Origin: Ursus arctos
Taxonomy: Eukaryota; Chordata; Mammalia; Carnivora; Ursidae
Direction: 5' to 3'
NCBI RefSeq assembly: GCF_023065955.2
Contig: NW_026622786.1
Location: 43,758,938-43,822,937 of the forward strand
DNA: 64,000 nt
Shown: in pieces, positions 10,051 to 22,761 of the stretch
Position numbering within the stretch: the first letter of the stretch is position 1
How the letters are laid out: every line of letters begins with the position of its first letter
Translations under genes and position numbers: made by a program
Notes under the pieces: generated by a model
Database searches by the model: none
Told to the model about the DNA's origin: nothing
The model's input: only the letters and a program-made list of their open reading frames with translations

Positions 10051-11737
10051 AAAATTAGTCCAATTTCATTGTGGTGGCCTAGGTTGATTTATAAAATAGT
10101 TCTTTAAATCCTCGAGCATTTCTAAAATCTCATTGGTGATGGCTCCAGAGAAAAAGTGCATACCTTCTGAAGTATATTTTATAATTCGGCACAGGGCTTC
10201 ATCACAAAAACTGTAAGTTATTTGCCCTGTGTATACAGGTATGTCTACATTTTGACACCAAAGCTTCTATTTAGATTATCAGAATATTGGAGTTTTCTTT
10301 GGATGCAATTGCGCATAATGTGTATTCCACAACAAATTCGAGTATATTTCTACTCCATAGGATTCTTAATTTACTAAGAACATTGTTTTTACCAAAAGGC
10401 TATACTCCTTAATAAAATCTGTTTTGTATTATCATCATAAACCTGATGATTTTCTTTTTAATGAGAAATTTTACTATTGACCTTATCGTAACTTTTGCAG
10501 TATTTCACGTTGACTTATAAACTCCCAAAAGCTTTAATTCCATGAATTGGATGAAAATTATTCATCATTCAAATTAATCTTACATTGAAATCATGAGGAC
10601 ATTAATATAAAATTGTCAACATTTGACTTTTTGTGAAGTTCTGCTAATGAAGTCAATATATTCACATTTCTTAATGGTTTCTTACTTATAAGTCTCTAAT
10701 ACTGTTCACTGACAAAGTAAACTCTCACTTCACTTTTCATACATACACATAAAATGGAATAAAAAATAAGTTATTTTAGAAAAATTGTTTTTCGAACTAG
10801 ATGAAAGAATCGTGCTTTCTAGGGTGATACATAAATGCATATCCTGAAAGTGCATGTGTAAAACCATCAACTTTGGACATAGTCTCCTTCACATACCTAC
10901 TAATTTTTGAAATAAATGATACTGCTTCTTCAGCAGATTTGTGTCTCTTGGTTCTCAAGTGACAAGACATGGCCCCCATGTGGTTTGTAATATTGACAAA
11001 CATTTTGTGTAAAATACAATCTGATCATCATCAATTTCTTTGAGAAATTGAAATTCTGTGCTTAATTTGTTATTAAATAAGGAATGTACCTGGGATCATT
11101 ACTGCTGAAAAAGTGCATTAGAAAATACAATATTGTTAATCAAATTATAGTTTCATTGTACAATAAATGACAAAACAATAGTAGAAAGAGCTTTCAATAT
11201 GTCCTGCTGTTCCAAAACAAGACTATTCAGCCTCTATTTAATGCACATATTTCATGCATACCCAATCAACTAATTCTGTCTACCAGTGCCCTAGTGGCCT
11301 TGGATATCTTGCATGCTGTAGCACAAGTGACATCACAAGTGGCTGGAACACTAGGTGTTGTCAGGGGCATTATCACTGAATACTGCTACTACCACCAGTG
11401 CCCAAAAAGAGTTACCTGTTTCTAGGCTACAAGGAAATACATTTAACCATGTGTTGAAATGTTTCATTTTATCAGTGAGCACCATTACGTTGTCTTGGAA
11501 AGGGAAGTACTATTTTGTTGCACTTGGAAAGGGTCAAGATACAGACTCAAGTTATCTCTGGTCATCTTTTGGATTTTGCTGTGTGTCAAAGTGAGAAATC
11601 TTTTAACTACACATACATCCCATATACTACTAGATGAAACCATGGCAGAAACTGGAAGTGAAAAGTGGAGATCTACTACCACTAATCAGTTTACTCATGA
11701 AGCAGACAGGGAGATGAGCACTGGTACATAGGAAGTT
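10051..11737 (-). other. Unassigned region; possible decayed coding sequence on the minus strand
   Basis: A 68-codon minus-strand frame (10797-11003) contains a HLRTKRHKSAEEAV stretch and ends in HPRKHDSFI. Further downstream on the same strand, about 10065-10215 reads with little interruption as CDEALCRII..EGMHFFSGAI..EMLEDLKNYF before a stop. Both have protein-like composition, but I cannot name a family. They may be parts of an old retrocopy or transposon gene, or chance. The rest of the interval shows nothing I recognise. Confidence 0.2.
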
Positions 11738-11931
11738 GTTGTGTGTTTTTTTTAAATTTAATTATTTTATTTGAGAGAGAGAAAGAGAGAGAAAGAGCGC
11801 ACACAAGCAGGGGGAGGGAGATGGACAAGCAGACTCTGCACCTAGCGCAGAGCCTGACACAGGGTCGATCCTACAACCTGAGCAGATCAAGAGTTGGACA
11901 CTTAACCAACTGAGCCACCCAGGTTCCCCAA
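11738..11931 (-). mobile_element. CanSINE, minus strand
   Basis: Flanked by gtacataggaagtt (11724-11737) and gtacacaggaagtt (11932-11945), one mismatch. GA-rich middle and a reverse-complement tRNA-like head (ccaactgagccacccagg). Confidence 0.9.
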
Positions 11932-11945
11932 GTACACAGGAAGTT

Positions 11946-12690
11946 TATAGGAATGTGTTCTTAGGAACAAAACATGTGGTACAGGTAGAAGAAATACCAC
12001 TGGGCCGAGGAAGAGCTGAGAAACAATGAAGTCACAAAAAAGGTCCTGGCTGATCCCATGGGGAGTTCTGGAATTGGGATTGTTCTTTTGAATGTCAAAA
12101 ATTAGGAGAGGACAGACCTCTACATTTATCAGTCATTGGATGTAGTACCCAATATGGAATCATATATATCAATCATTGGATGAGGCAAGGTGGTTATATC
12201 TGAGGACAAGTCTTGGAATTAACTTAATACATTTTGTATTTTAAGCATTTAAAGAGGAATTCAGTTGAAAGGTGTCTGTTAACCACTCTCAGCAGCTGGA
12301 GAAAAAGGTGCTTTTGTTCTTAGAGGTATCAGAGTGGCATACTTTGGCATACTACTTCTCCAAACACATCCCAGCTTATCTCAATGCAACTATTCATAAC
12401 AATTCCCCATTAAAAATGAAAAATCTGAAACACTGCTAAACTGGACAGGAGTGAGAAGCAGGCATAATTCAGCACTGTCCTAAACATTGGCATGTACAAC
12501 CAAGTACTACCATTACCTCCTGGTTTTTTTCTCTTTGGGGAACATTTTACAACCTTTTGGTCTCTATAACAGAGATTCTTTCTCTGCCTACCTCCTAAAT
12601 GTTTGTCTTCCCTTAAGAATTCAATCTTTGTCACCTCATATTACTCTATATTCAGTTCAATCTTGTCCATATCCATGACTTCAAAAAAAA
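11946..12690. other. Intergenic DNA, no gene seen
   Basis: Short frames on both strands (12410-12634 and 12487-12678) overlap each other and show no domain. Confidence 0.4.
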
Positions 12691-14210
12691 AAACTGAGTA
12701 GATTTTATATGACAAACACTGTGCTTATTTCTGGAGATACTTTTAAAAATAAGATCTCATCTATGTTCCTGTATAGAGGCAAACACATGATTCTATGAGA
12801 GTATATAAAAATCTCATCAAAGACCACCAAATTTAAATCATATGGAGGCTTTTAGGGTCAGAGAAGACTTTTTGCCTTAAAGGACATAAGAGAAGAAGAG
12901 GAATTAGTGGATGAAGAGTAGGAGGGAAGATTTTCCATATAGAAGAAGTAGTGTGGCACATTCAAGCTGGTGCACGTATTTCAACATGGATGAAATTTGC
13001 AGGGATGAAACAGTGAGAGATATTGTCTAAGAAAGGACATATAAGAGTTTGAGACTTTATCTTGAAGGCTGTGATGAGGCTCAAAAAGATTCTCAGTGGA
13101 CTACCATCAGATTGCATTTTAGAAAATCAAACTGTCAACACGTGGAAAATGATTTGGATTGGATATGTTGCAATAATCGAAGAATCCAAAAATAAACTAT
13201 AAAGGCCTAATCTAAAACAGTTCAAGTGATGTTGGGGGGAAAATGTCTAATTTGGAAGTGATTATGGAGACATAATAGAGGAAAACTGAATATAGGAGTG
13301 AGGAGAATAGAAAAGTTTATAGATATGCTAAGGTTTCTCAATAGGGTAACTGACTAGGTAGTGCTACTCACTAAAAAGAAAATAATATAGAAGAAGGAGT
13401 AAGGTCAGAAATAAGAACTGGTGAGTGCAATTTCAACTTGTTGCATCCAAAGTGCTCATGAGACATCTGAAAGTGATTTACAATGGGCAGCTGTATATAT
13501 ATGATTAGCATTCAGAAAAGAAATATGGGCTGGAGACACATATTCTGGGAGGTCAGTATCAATACAGGTGATGTGGAAGGCATATAAAGAGATAAGACCA
13601 GCCAAAAAAAGTCTTTAGATTGAGGAGAAAAAGATCCATTAATCTTACAGGGACATCAAAATTTATAGAATAGGGAAGAAAACCTTCCAGGAAGTCTAAG
13701 CATGTAGAGAAGTAGGAAACATCTGGAAGGTGAAATACCATAGAAATCAAGGGATTTGATTTGAAGGGGTTGGTTTGAAGAAGACAGGACTGATAAAAAA
13801 AAAATCTAATGAGGCATTAAGTTTTGTAATAGAAGAATTAAGACATGTCCATTGATTCAGCTGCCTGAACAAAGGAAGCATTAAAAAATCTTGACAAGAG
13901 CAGTCTCAGTGGTAGGGCAGAAGCCAGATTTCAGTGGATATATATGACACACTCTCTGGGATGCAGAAAGAAGGGGTAGAAGATAAAAAGACATATAGGG
14001 TTGAGATAGGTATAATCTATTCTGCTTCTAAGATGAAGGAGACTTGAATATGATTATATGCTGAGAGATAGCCAGAAAAGAGATCAAGTTTAAAGACACA
14101 TGAGAGGAAAATGATACTTGGACAAGGTCACTAAGAAGAAAAAAGAGGACAAATTTGAGAGAAATATCCTGAAACAGGAAGGTTATAAGGAGGAAAAAAC
14201 AAAAGATAAG
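12691..14210 (-). mobile_element. Ancient L2 LINE, minus strand, heavily decayed
   Basis: Its reverse complement has the mammalian L2 ORF texture. Pieces such as gctaaggtttctcaatag, catgagacatctgaaagtg and gggctggagacacatattc (13330-13550) correspond to conserved L2 stretches as I remember them. No open frame remains. Confidence 0.55.
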
Positions 14211-14222
14211 GATGGGTTCTAT

Positions 14223-14445
14223 TGTGGGTTGAGCTGTGTTCTTAAAAAATACATGTTCAAGTTCTAAAGTCTGGTACCTGTGAATGTGACATTATTTGGA
14301 AAAAGGGTCTTTATAACTGCAATCAAGTTAAAATGATGTCATACTGAATTATGGAGGCCTTAATTCAATGACTGATGTCCTTATAAATGATGAAAATTTA
14401 AAACCACATAGACACAGAGGGGAGAAGGTCATGTGAACATGGAGA
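14223..14445 (+). mobile_element. MLT1-like LTR, 5' half
   Basis: gtacctgtgaatgtgacatt, atttggaaaaagggtct and actgatgtccttataa occur in the order expected of an ERVL-MaLR MLT1 LTR; the 3' half is missing. Confidence 0.75.
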
Positions 14446-15645
14446 TTATTTTAACAAAATATAATATTTTGGTTTGAAACTAAGTTTAGCTAAAGAATTT
14501 TTATATTTGCTTGAGATTGGGTAATGTGCAATCTATGGTTTCAAGGCTCTATTTAACCAGTGATGCTGACCAACAGAATGATTGCTGAAACCAAATGACC
14601 AAGACTCACTAGACTCACTTCTTTTACTCTCTGTCTTGCAAAACAAGGAGTTACTGTTCACAATATGAATTGGGCATCATGTAACTGGTACTTGCTTCTC
14701 AGGTACTGATAGTGATTAAAACGTTTCCTCGAATGAGTAATTTAATCTTCCCCATAAAACCTTATTGATTTCCATTGTAAATTATTTTGTCCAATGTCTT
14801 GTATTCCCTCTGTGTAGATGATCAGATATTCAAATATAAGTGATTTCAAATTAATGTTTTACTCTAGTCTTTTTTCAATATTTTAGTCAATTGCTTCATT
14901 TCTTTCAAATGATTTGTAATGCAAATGAAAGAATCTGAGAAGTCACAAGTTGGATTCTGACCTCTTAAATTAACTTCATTTAAATAGCTCCAGCTACAGT
15001 AAAGAGCAGACCTTCTTGCTTTTGGGGTGAAAAGAATCACAATTCGAAATGTCAGTTGCCTCAGGCAGGCACATCACATTGAGTTGTATTTAAACATAGC
15101 TTAAAGCTAGCTTCACACTGAATTATAATAGAAAAGTCACTGAAGTCATCTCTTTTCATTCACAGTAGAAAAAGGAAAAGAATTTTCGTATTACTTAAGA
15201 TACCAAAAATGGTTCATGTATATATAACAGTCCGCTAGAGTTACCTTTATATAATGACAGTTTTTCTCTGATAAATCTAAAAACGTATAAACTTATCCAA
15301 TAATTGATACTATTTGGTATAATATCAGTGTACATATGAATTAATGTGATGCAAATATAGAGATACAAAATTAGTTCAGTAATTATTTTAGTTGGCAACA
15401 ATGAAGATTGGTAGTTAATGATTATCTAAGGGGGAAACAACAAAAGCATTTTGAGGTCTAAAAGTATAAATCATGAAAAAAAAAATAAAGCCATCACAGA
15501 CAAAACAGTTTTAAAAAGAAGATCTCTCCTACTTTATGTAGATTCAGGTAGATACCCACAAGATATTACCAAGCTGGGCCAGTAATATATTCTCACCATA
15601 AATCCTTTGTAATACATATATTACCTTAAATTATTTGCTAATTAT
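14446..15645. other. Intergenic AT-rich DNA, no gene seen
   Basis: No conserved-looking frame or repeat that I can name. Confidence 0.4.
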
Positions 15646-15960
15646 TTCTTAATACAATAAGAAATCAAGACTACAAATAGAAAAGACTTAGCAAATAAAA
15701 TAAGAATACATCAAATTAAAAATTATGATTGCAGCCTAAATTATACTCAAAGGAAAATGTATAAGCTTAAATATTTTTAGTAAACTGAGCTAAAGAGATA
15801 GTAACAAAAGAAAGAAAAATTAGTAGGCAGAAAACTATTTTAAAAACAACTACAGTAAAGGAGTAATACTAATAAAAGCAGAAATCAAAATATTAGTGAA
15901 AGACAACATACGGTCTTTCTTCTTTTTTTACGGTCCAACCATACTGGTCTTTTTTAGTTT
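15646..15960 (+). mobile_element. Old L1 ORF2 fragment
   Basis: gcctaaattatactcaaagg.. through ataaaagcagaaatcaaaat (about 15735-15890) resembles the ORF2 region between endonuclease and RT in old mammalian L1s. No open frame. Confidence 0.5.
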
Positions 15961-15984
15961 TCTTTTTCTGCATTAGGGCATTTT

Positions 15985-16320
15985 CCTAAGCTGTTTCTTC
16001 AACCTGGAATGACATCTGCCCCTTCTTTTCACCTAAATAATATTAAGTCTTTAGAGATCTCAATTTAAACAACACTTCTTCAGAGAGGTTTCCTTGACAA
16101 CCATATGGGTTAATTCTTTCTCAAGTATATATCTACACAATCTAGTGCTTATCACAACTTTGATTACTTGTTCACTGCTAGATTATAAGCTTCATCAGGG
16201 AAAGGACCATATCTGACTATTTCACCACAGAATTTTAGGGCCCAGTATAGTGTTTTAGTATAATATGGGCTTGAAACATTTGTATTGAATGAGTACATAA
16301 GTAAATAAATGAATGGAAAA
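15985..16320 (+). mobile_element. L2 LINE 3' end
   Basis: ttcaacctggaatgacatc.., cttcagagaggtttccttga, tagattataagcttcatc and a final gaatgagtacataagtaaat follow the order of the L2 3' end. Confidence 0.7.
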
Positions 16321-16556
16321 AGTCTTAAGAAAAAAAATACAATAAAATATACAATTTTCCAGAAATTTAAATCCACAAATAAAAAAGAACTGCAAATACA
16401 CAAAATTAAGAATGGAAAAAGCAAAGAACATATGTTAAAATGATTTTATAAATTGTCAGAGATCACTAAATGTGAGCCTATATAACCATATTTTTAAATC
16501 TCATGTAAATCAATAATTTCCTGGAAATATATAAACGATTAAAAAAAAGTTACACA

Positions 16557-16752
16557 GGGGCGGCTGGGTGGCTCAGTTGTTAAGCGCCTGCCTTCAGCTC
16601 AGGGCGTGATCCCAGTGTTCTGGAATCGAGCCCCCCATCAGGCTCCTCCACTGGGAGCCTGCTTCTTCCTCTCCCACTCCCCCTACTTGTGTTCCTTCTC
16701 TCGCTGCCTGTCTCTCTCTCTGTCAAATAAATAAATAAAATCTTTAAAAAAA
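16557..16752 (+). mobile_element. CanSINE, arctoid type, with target-site duplication
   Basis: Flanked by aaaaaaagttacaca (16542-16556) and aaaaaaagttataca (16753-16767). Head ggggcggctgggtggctcag and a gcctgcttcttcctctccca body. Confidence 0.95.
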
Positions 16753-17031
16753 AAAAAAAGTTATACAAAGAAAAATAACCCAATAGCCAGGGGAAATTTT
16801 TTCAAGTTTTTCAAATATAATCTCTACAAAATTTCCTTTAAACATTCAAAGAACAAATATAATTTTGTAAAGCTGGCATAATCTAGCTTTATAAACCAGA
16901 GACAACAAACACAATGCTAAAAAAAAAAAAATCTTAACAATTCAATCTCAATTATCAACATAGCAGTAAAAATACTAAATGGAAGTTTGTCAACTCAACT
17001 ATAGGAGAATATTAAAAGAATAATGTAGCTT

Positions 17032-17164
17032 GGGCACCTGGGTGGCTCGGTCGGTTAAGCTTCCAACTCTTGATTTCAGCTCAAGTCATGATCTCGGGGT
17101 TGGGTCTCCATGCTGGGAGTGAAGCTTGCTTAGGATTCTCTCTCTGCCTCTGCCAGTCCCTCCT

Positions 17165-17208
<44 letters not shown>

Positions 17209-17210
17209 AT
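17032..17210 (+). mobile_element. CanSINE with long (AAAT)n tail
   Basis: Head tgggcacctgggtggctcgg; tail (AAAT)n at 17171-17210, likely polymorphic. Confidence 0.9.
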
Positions 17211-17470
17211 ACCCTGACCAAGTAGGGTTTATCTCAGGAATTTAAAGAGGGTAGAAAATTTAAGAAATACAGTAATATAGTATCAATAGGCCAAAAGAGA
17301 AAAACCATATGATGAGATCAATAGATGCACAGGAAAGGACATTTGATCCAAATCTAGCATGTGTTCCTCATAAAAAATAAAAGCAAAAAACAAAAAACAT
17401 AAACCTCAAAAAAAATTTCATTGACTAGTTATAGTTATATAGGGTTATACTTTATAGTAAAACAGAGCAA

Positions 17471-17965
17471 GAGGAGAGGGTAACATAGAATGGTTTTATC
17501 AGTCATGTCTCAACCAACTGGTAGTGCCTACCAGAAGTAGTACTAGAAAGGAGAATTCTTAAGCTTCAAGATTCAGAAGGAAACAGTGCCATGATCTACC
17601 CATATGCGTGTCAAGGAAATCTCTCTGAATAATGGTTAAACTGAGAGTTCTAAGTAATTAGTATTATTTAGGTGAGATGAAGAGGCAGGTATCATTCCAG
17701 GTTGAGGAAATAGCTTATGAAAATGCCCTGTGGCAGAAAAAGGAAACTAAAGGAGATGAGTATGTTTGGAGCATAAAAATGTCCTTATTGATACACTGAA
17801 GACAGTTTCTTTAAAGTCAGTAGCAAAGCAAGGAAGTCCAGTAGTGAAAATTACTAAACACTGACTTGAAACTTCAAGCCAGTACAATAAATAGGTGAGA
17901 AAACCAAAATATGACATATAGCTATTGTACACAGCCAAATTTATTTTTATTTTCATATGATGCTG
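17471..17965. other. Intergenic DNA, no gene seen
   Basis: No element recognised; a 69-codon minus-strand frame at 17747-17956 has no visible domain. Confidence 0.4.
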
Positions 17966-17969
17966 TTAT

Positions 17970-19735
17970 CCAACTAAAAATGGAAGACAAGAACCTGAAC
18001 AAAGAAAAGATTAAAACTAGTAAGAGTCTAGTAAAATATCTGATTACAAAATAAGTATGCAAAATCAAGAGCATTTTTCACAGAACTAGAACACTCAATC
18101 CTAAAATTTGCATGGAACCATAAAAGACCCTCATAGTCAAAACAAGCCTGGAAAAGAAGAACAAAACTGGAGGCATCACAATTTCAGATTTAAAGATGTA
18201 TTACAAAGCTGTAGTGACCAAAACAGTATGGTACTTGCACAAAAACAGACACATAGATCAAAAGACAGAACAGAGAGACCAGAAATAAATCCGCAATTGT
18301 ATGGCCAATTAATCTTTGACAAAGGAGGCAAGAATACACAATGGGGAAAGATAGTCTTGTCAACAAATGGTATTGGGAAAATTGGACAGCTACATGCAAA
18401 ACAATGAAACTGTATGGCTTTCTCATACCATACACAAATATAAACTCAAAATGGATTAAATACCTGACTGTGAGACAGGAATCCATCAAAATCCTGAAAC
18501 CAAAGAACTCCTAGAAGACAGCACAGGCAGTAATTTCTGTGACATCAGCAGTAGCAACATTTTTCTAGACATGTCTCCTGAGGTAAGGGATACAAAAGCA
18601 AAAATAAACTATTGGGACTACATCAAAATAAAAAGCTTCTGTACAGCAAAGGAAAAAATCAATGACTAAAAGGCAACCTACTGAATGGGAGAAGATATTT
18701 GCAAATGACATCTGATAAAGGGTAAGTATCCAAAATCTATACAGAATTTATATAACTCAAACCAAAACACAAATAATCCAATTAAAAAATGGGCAGAAGA
18801 CATAAAAAGACATTTCTCCAAGGAAGACATGTAGATGGCCAACGGACATATGAAAAGCTACTCAACATCAGTCCTCATTAGGGAAATGCAAATCGAAACC
18901 ACAATGAGATATCACCTCACACCTGTCAGAATGTTTAAAATCAAAAACACACACAGAAAAAAAACCAAACAAGCGTTAGTGAGTATGTGGAGAAAAAGGA
19001 ACACTTGTGTACTGTTGGTGGGAATGCAAACTGGTACAGACACTCTGGAACACGGTATGGATGTTCCTCAAAAAGTTAAAAATAGAACTACTCTATGATC
19101 CAGTAATTGTGCTACTGGGTATTTACCCAAAGAATATAAAAACACTAATTTGAAAAGATATATGCACCCTTATGTTAATTGCAGCACTATTCCCAAAAGC
19201 CAAATAATGGAAGCAGCCCAAGCATCTATCAATTAAAAAAAAAAAAAAGAGATGGACACTTAACCAAGTGTCTATCAACAGATGAATGGATAAAGATAGA
19301 TATATATATATATACAATGGAATGTTATTCAGCCATAAAAAAGAATGAAATCTTGCCATTTGCAACAACATTGATGGAGCTAGAGAGTATAATGCTAAGT
19401 GAAATAAACCAGTTGGAAAAAGACAAATACCATATAATTTCACTCATACATGGAATTTAATAAACAAAACAAATGAACAACAGGGAAAAAAAAAAGACAA
19501 ACCAAAAACGGACTCTTAATTATAGAGAACAAACAAATAGTTACCAGAGGGGAGGTGGGTGGAAGGATAGGTGAAATAGGTGAAGGGGATTAAGAGTACA
19601 CTTATCTGGATGAGCACTGAGTAATATATGGAATTGCTGAATCACTATATTGTACACCTGAAACTAATGTAACACTGTATTAACTATACCGGGATTAAAA
19701 TTTTTAAAAAATGAAATTAAAAAAAATAATGAAAA
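17970..19735 (+). mobile_element. 5'-truncated L1, plus strand
   Basis: Begins in the ORF2 region after the RT core and runs through the C-terminal region and 3'UTR (..gtacacctgaaactaatgta..) to an A-rich end. It differs from the younger copies by many substitutions and indels, so it is older. ORF2 remnants occupy 18108-18407, 18835-19098 and 19179-19460 in shifting frames. An (AT)n run lies near 19298-19312. Confidence 0.85.
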
Positions 19736-19809
19736 AATAGGAAAGAGAAGTCTTAAACTAGGCAAAGAAACTAATACAGCAATGTATGTTAACTATACTG
19801 AAATTTTTT

Positions 19810-20307
19810 AAATAATTTTTTATTACATTATGTTAGTCACCATACAGTACATTCCTGGTTTTTGATGTAAAGTTCGATGATTCATTAGTTGCGCATAACA
19901 CCCAGTGCACCATGCAATACATGCCCTCCTTAATACCCATCACCAGCCTATCCCATTCCCCCACTCCCCTCCCCTCTGAAGCCCTCAGTTTGTTTCCCAG
20001 AGTCCATAGTCTTTCATGGTTCATTCCACCTTCTGTTTACTCCCCCTTTCTTCTTCCCTTTCTTCTCCTACCGATCTTCCTACTTCTTATGTTCCATAAA
20101 TGAGTGAAACCATATGATAATTGTCTTTCTCTGCTTGACTTATTTCGCTTAGCATTATCTCCTCCAGTCCCATTCATGTTGCAGCAAATGTTGAGAAATC
20201 ATTCTTTTTGATGGCTGAGTAATATTCCATTGTATATATGGACCACATCTTCTTAATCCAGTCATCTGTTGAAGGGCATCTCAGCTCCTTCCACGATTTA
20301 GCTATTG
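19810..20307 (-). mobile_element. Young L1 3' end, minus strand, 498 bp
   Basis: Reverse complement of the young carnivore L1 3' end also seen at 7560-8040. Flanked by identical tgaaatttttt copies (19799-19809 and 20308-20318). It landed in or beside the tail of the plus-strand L1 above. Confidence 0.85.
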
Positions 20308-20349
20308 TGAAATTTTTTTTAAAAATTGGTAAAACTTTTTTGAAGACTT

Positions 20350-20835
20350 CGGTAGACAGAATAATGGCCCGCAAAATATCTACATCTTAATCTCTGGAAC
20401 CTGTGAATATGTTACTTTTTATGTTAAAAGGGGATTTGAGAGGTATGATTAAATTGGTGATTTTGAGATTATCCTGGATTAACCATGTAGGCTCAATGTA
20501 ATCACAAGGATCCTAAGGAAAAGATGGAGGTAGTGAGGTCAAAATCAGAGAAGGAGATAAGATGAAGGAGGAAGCAGAGATCAAGGAATTTGAAGATGCT
20601 ACACTACAGCTTTGAAGATAGAAAAAGAGGTCATAAATCAAAGAATCCAGGTGTCTTCTAGAAGTTAGAAAAGGCAAGGAAAGTCTTCCCTAAGCCTCCA
20701 ATAGGAATGCAGCCCTGCTGACACCTTGAAATTAGAACTTCTGACCTCCAGAACTAGAAGACAATACATTTTTGTTATTTAAACCAAGTTTGTGGCAATA
20801 ATCTGTTACAGCAGCAACAGGAAACTCATACAAGA
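20350..20835 (+). mobile_element. MLT1-like LTR (ERVL-MaLR)
   Basis: gacagaataatggcccgc at the start, ctgctgacaccttgaaatta and ttctgacctccagaact near the end, and a final ctgttacagcagcaacagg: the full order of an MLT1 LTR. Confidence 0.85.
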
Positions 20836-21169
20836 GCAATGGATAACTTTAAAATTATAGCTATTCTAGGACAGCAATTCTACTAGGAACTGATCCTAAA
20901 GAAGTTATCAGAGAGAATACAAATAGCTAAATAAAAGTGCATGCGCTACAACACCGTTTATAGTTATTAGCAATTGGAAACTACATAAGTGTCAAACAAT
21001 AGGGGATTTATTAAATAAATCATTATAGATCCTCAGTAAAAATGCGTAACACAGTAGTTATAAATTAGCTGCTGGAAAAAATCTAGAGAAGTTGGAAAAT
21101 TGTAAAATTTTTTTTTAAAAAGAAGATAGTTTACAAACTGCACTGTTTCATATCAGTCTCAATATATCA

Positions 21170-21679
21170 ATAGTGGTTCTATTGGCTAGGAATGCCTGGG
21201 GCACTCACCTGGGCCAGTACTAGTTGCGGCAAGCCCCTACATAGATTTCTTGACCACAGCCAACATTGTGGCTGGACCCATGTTTGTGGCTCTTGTTATG
21301 ATTCTAAGATGCACCTTAGCAACAACTATTAGGGAACTTTGAAAACACAAGGCTTATTACTCACAAGTCTTGGCGCAACTCAGGGTCACACAGGAGGGAC
21401 TTAGGTATAGGGAAGAGGAAAAAGCAAGGACCTGGGTTTCTGCCTTTATTAGAGTGAAGAGTGAGGTGCCTAGGGTTTCACAGGTTTACTCTTTATTGGC
21501 AAATTTTAAACAGAAGTGCAGGAATTAGGGTATGGGAAGTGAAAAGGGTTCACTCAAGCTGTCAGTTATCTAAGTCAACCAGGGCTTCCTAAAAGGAAAC
21601 TTCATGGGTGAGGGCAGCCTTGTTCTTTATCTAGTTATTCAGCTAGTAGCTGTGTCATATAGCTAGCAATAAGTTTATT
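21170..21679. mobile_element. Possible LTR or other retroelement, not assigned
   Basis: Repeat-like and less AT-rich than its surroundings; text resumes unbroken after the SINE at 21696-21905 (caagatgga.gtctttga). No coding frame. I suspect a carnivore ERV LTR on the minus strand but cannot place the ends. Confidence 0.3.
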
Positions 21680-21695
21680 CAAGATGGAAGTCTTT

Positions 21696-21705
21696 TTTTA
21701 AAGAT

Positions 21706-21740
<35 letters not shown>

Positions 21741-21905
21741 TTTGAGAGACAGTGAGTGGGGGAGGGCAGTGAGAGAGAATCTTCAAGCAGACTCCCCAGT
21801 GAGCATGGAGCCTGAGGTGGGGCTCCATCCCAGGACCAATGAGATCATAATCTGAGCCAAAACGAAGAGTCAGACACTCAAACAACTGAGCTACCCAGCT
21901 GCACC
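21696..21905 (-). mobile_element. CanSINE, minus strand, with target-site duplication
   Basis: Flanked by caagatggaagtcttt (21680-21695) and caagatggaggtcttt (21906-21921), one mismatch. (TTTA)n tail at about 21703-21742. Confidence 0.95.
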
Positions 21906-21921
21906 CAAGATGGAGGTCTTT

Positions 21922-22442
21922 GAAAAGGATGCCTCAGCAATCAAAAGCTTAATGTCAGGTACTTATATTACATTCAAAAAAAGCTTGTCAGGCACTTACA
22001 CTACACACATATAGTATAATACCAATTTTTACAAAGATATATATCTTATTCTATTCAAGCCATTTAGTTATCTCCAGGTGGTGGAACTGTAGGTGATTTT
22101 CCTTCATATCATGATAGAGACTAATTTTATAATCAACACCAGTTATAAATGTATAAAACAAATAATTTTATATATATATCTGCTAGCCAAAAAGAGCCTA
22201 TGAAGAAATAATTATATTCATAAATATCAGTATCAATTATTATACAATATAAAATAGCCTCAAGGTATAATATAATTATGTTTTCCTCCACAATAAACAA
22301 CCCCAACCTCTCTAATAATTGGAGCCTTGTTTACATCAGCTCTACCTGTATAAGCAGAACCTTCCACTGATATTTGTCTGGCCCTACTTACTACCTCCTA
22401 AATAGAATATCCAATTTTGGGAAATATGCCAATCATGAAAGC
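21922..22442. other. Intergenic AT-rich DNA, no gene seen
   Basis: No named element; contains short (TA)n runs near 22170. Confidence 0.4.
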
Positions 22443-22761
22443 AGGTAACCAATTTTTTTATTTTTTTTATTTTTCATTTTTTATTTAAAAAATTTTTTTT
22501 ATTATATTATGTTAGTCACCATACAGTACATCCCTGGTTTTTGATGTAAAGTTCGATGATTAGTTGCGTATAACACCCAGTGCACCATGCAATACGTGAC
22601 CTCCTTAATACTCATCACCAGTCTATCCCATTCCCCCACCCCCCTCCCCTCTGAAGCCCTCAGTTTGTTTCTCAGAGTCCATAGTCTCTCATGCTTCATT
22701 CCCCCTTCTGATTACCCCCCCTTTCTTTATCCCTTTCTTCCCCTACCGATCTTCCTAGTTC

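Larger units (their letters stand above)
16330..17470 (+). mobile_element. Old L1 ORF2 fragments, split by two CanSINEs
   Basis: After the second SINE the text continues as gaccaagtagggtttatctc and aaaccatatgatgagatcaa, the DNA of the L1 RT block around DQVGFI. Upstream pieces have L1-like texture. Many stops. Confidence 0.55.
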
